Part shown: piece by piece, positions 17,326 to 18,511 of the stretch
Layout: the number at the start of each line of letters is the position of its first letter
Numbering within the stretch: position 1 is the first letter of the stretch
Source: an uncultured Ruminobacter sp.
GTDB taxonomy: Bacteria > Pseudomonadota > Gammaproteobacteria > Enterobacterales > Succinivibrionaceae
Length of the DNA: 18,511 nt
NCBI GenBank assembly: GCA_900767005.1
Contig: CAAFXL010000262.1
Location: forward strand, 1-18,511
Direction of reading: 5' to 3'
Program-made: the position numbers and the translations under genes
The notes under the pieces: generated by a model
Seen by the model: only the letters and a program-made list of their open reading frames with translations
The model's database searches: none
What the model was told of the DNA's origin: nothing

Positions 17326-17790
17326 CTACTTTGCAGCTTCTTGAGCATCAGCAGCTTCTTTTGCTTTACGCTGTTGATATAAAGCATCAAAATTGATTGG
17401 AGCAAGAATTAATGGAGGGAATGTAGCTCTATTAACTAAACTTGAAATAGTTTCTCTTGCATATGGATATAGAACACCTGGGATAAATGCATTTAAGAAA
17501 CCATCTAACTGTTCTGGAGCTAAATTATCGATGTGGAAAAGACCTGCTTGGTTAACTTCGCAAAGGAAACCAACCTTTTCACCCATCTTTGCAGTTACAG
17601 TAATACGTAATACTACTTCATAGATCTTTTCATTTTCATCGATTAAAGTATTCTTAATATCTAAATCTAAGTTAGTTTCAGGCTTAAATTCTTCTTTAAA
17701 AATTTGTGGAAGATTTGGAGTTTCTAATGAAATATCCTTGTTATACACTCTTAAAATACTAAATTCTGGTGCCTTCTGTTCTTCAGCCAT
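17326..17790 (-). CDS. secB: Protein-export chaperone SecB
   Basis: SecB is the tetrameric cytoplasmic chaperone that keeps preproteins unfolded and passes them to SecA. The 154-residue protein has the family features: FSILRVYNKDISLETPNLPQIF near the N-terminus, then VVLRITVTAKMGEKVGFLCEVNQAGLF, then YPYARETISSLVNRATFPPLILAPINFDALY. An Ala/Glu-rich tail follows. AAGGA precedes the ATG. A TATAAT on the minus strand (17816-17811) could be its -10 element, although a clear -35 is lacking. It sits between a yibN-like gene and gpsA; E. coli has grxC between yibN and secB, and that gene is missing here. Its presence with the T2SS and Mla parts fits an active envelope. Confidence 0.97.
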   Translation of the reverse strand: MAEEQKAPEFSILRVYNKDISLETPNLPQIFKEEFKPETNLDLDIKNTLIDENEKIYEVVLRITVTAKMGEKVGFLCEVNQAGLFHIDNLAPEQLDGFLNAFIPGVLYPYARETISSLVNRATFPPLILAPINFDALYQQRKAKEAADAQEAAK

Positions 17791-17845
17791 TTATTTATTC
17801 CTTATAAATTATTATAAATTCAAAAAAATTGTCTCTTATACTTAA

Positions 17846-18304
17846 TTACTTCTTTGAAAGTGGTATATTCTGTGAGATTAAGTCTAGCATACCACCTCTT
17901 AATAAAAAAGTATTTTGATAACCTAATTTTTTAAGAGCTTTCGCACAATTATAAGCTTCAGTGTCATCATTTGTATGACTAACAACCACAATTTTATTAG
18001 ATTTAAATTTTTCAAGACGAGCAACATTTCCTGATAAAATTTGAGAAGGTTCTAAATCAATTGCCCCATTAAGGTGACCTTTTTTAAACTCTTCATTCTT
18101 TCTAATATCAACAAATGCTCCGCCATTATGAGAAATATCGATAGTCGCTTGATTAAAATCTACATAACCAATACGATCTTTCCATAACATAATCTGACAC
18201 CATAAAACATAGCCTAAACAGATAAACCATGCAGCAACTACGATATAGTGATTTTTAGCAAAATTAATTAATTCTTCTGATGAAATTCCTAAAGTTTCTT
18301 CCAT
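17846..18304 (-). CDS. yibN: Membrane-anchored rhodanese-like protein (YibN type)
   Basis: The 152-residue protein has one N-terminal transmembrane helix (about 19-40) and a rhodanese-like domain (about 45-150) with AFVDIRKNEEFKKGHLNGAIDLEPSQI and the C-terminal GYQNTFLLRGGMLDL. The active-site cysteine normally found after the central strand is replaced: the strand reads IVVVSHTNDD, with Ser at that point. The only nearby Cys lies nine residues later (AYNCAKAL). Sulfur transfer by the classical route is therefore doubtful. Position before secB-gpsA and the anchor make it the counterpart of E. coli YibN, whose role is poorly defined. The ATG has only a weak ribosome site. It could be cotranscribed with secB, which starts 55 bases downstream. 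Confidence 0.87.
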   Translation of the reverse strand: MEETLGISSEELINFAKNHYIVVAAWFICLGYVLWCQIMLWKDRIGYVDFNQATIDISHNGGAFVDIRKNEEFKKGHLNGAIDLEPSQILSGNVARLEKFKSNKIVVVSHTNDDTEAYNCAKALKKLGYQNTFLLRGGMLDLISQNIPLSKK

Positions 18305-18491
18305 ATTTTTACCGTTTTCTTAATAAATTTAATTAACGCATATATTACCATATATAAACTTATAAATTAACCTCATCAAAAAACTTTTTAAAAATCATAA
18401 TCTTTAATATCTATAAGATAACTTTAAATGAAAAATATTTAAATTCAGAAGTAGTTTATGCTCAAACTTATAAAGATTTATATCAAAATTT
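18305..18491. other. AT-rich intergenic DNA up to contig end
   Basis: This is very AT-rich and probably holds the promoter of the yibN-like gene. A short plus-strand frame opens with ATG at 18458 and runs to the end of real sequence as MLKLIKIYIKI. Its stop codon is formed only by joining with the adapter bases, so it may be the first codons of a lost gene, but the evidence is thin: no clear ribosome site and only 11 codons. Confidence 0.4.
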
Positions 18492-18511
18492 AGATCGGAA
18501 GAGCACACGTC
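18492..18511 (+). other. Illumina TruSeq adapter remnant (not genomic)
   Basis: The last 20 bases are AGATCGGAAGAGCACACGTC, identical to the first 20 bases of the standard TruSeq read-1 adapter. Their GC content is far above the AT-rich flank. They are untrimmed adapter at a contig end. Confidence 0.97.

Overview
The window looks like 18.5 kb of chromosomal core DNA from a low-GC gammaproteobacterium, assembled from Illumina reads. The gene content is classically gammaproteobacterial: gspCDEF, hslR-hslO, bioH, greB, pckA, nfuA, mlaFEDC, and yibN-secB-gpsA. The joining of a type II secretion operon to hslR/hslO and pckA recalls Vibrio/Aeromonas-type gene orders. The ATP-dependent PEP carboxykinase resembles, from memory, that of succinate-forming Succinivibrionaceae such as Anaerobiospirillum. 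A low-GC member of the Aeromonadales/Succinivibrionaceae is my best guess. This is inference, not a database match.

Layout. Positions 1-5053 (minus strand) hold the 5' part of a type II secretion operon, gspC-gspD-gspE-gspF, with gspF cut by the window edge. Diverging from it is hslR-hslO (redox and heat stress proteins), which ends at a bidirectional terminator shared with the convergent ammonium transporter gene amt. amt has a convincing sigma-54 promoter and diverges from bioH. Next come a two-gene unit (a 69-residue protein resembling a flagellar rod N-terminus, and a SprA-type HExxH protein), then greB and pckA on the minus strand. nfuA and mlaF-mlaE-mlaD-mlaC follow on the plus strand. 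The last block, on the minus strand, is a yibN-like rhodanese, secB and gpsA.

Functional themes. The envelope and export theme is strong: T2SS inner- and outer-membrane parts, the Mla retrograde phospholipid system, the SecB export chaperone, and GpsA, which makes the glycerol-3-phosphate backbone of phospholipids. Metabolism is represented by PckA, whose codon usage suggests very high expression and which fits a CO2-fixing succinate fermentation, by nitrogen uptake through Amt, by biotin synthesis through BioH, and by Fe-S maturation through NfuA.

No RNA genes, CRISPR arrays, insertion sequences, integrases or phage genes were seen. I found no clear novel multi-gene system. The most interesting items are the small-protein/SprA metalloprotease-like pair, the sigma-54 promoter on an amt that lacks an adjacent glnK, a cysteine-rich Hsp33, a GreB with a C-terminal extension, and an mla operon without mlaB. 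The last 20 bases are Illumina adapter sequence, not genome.
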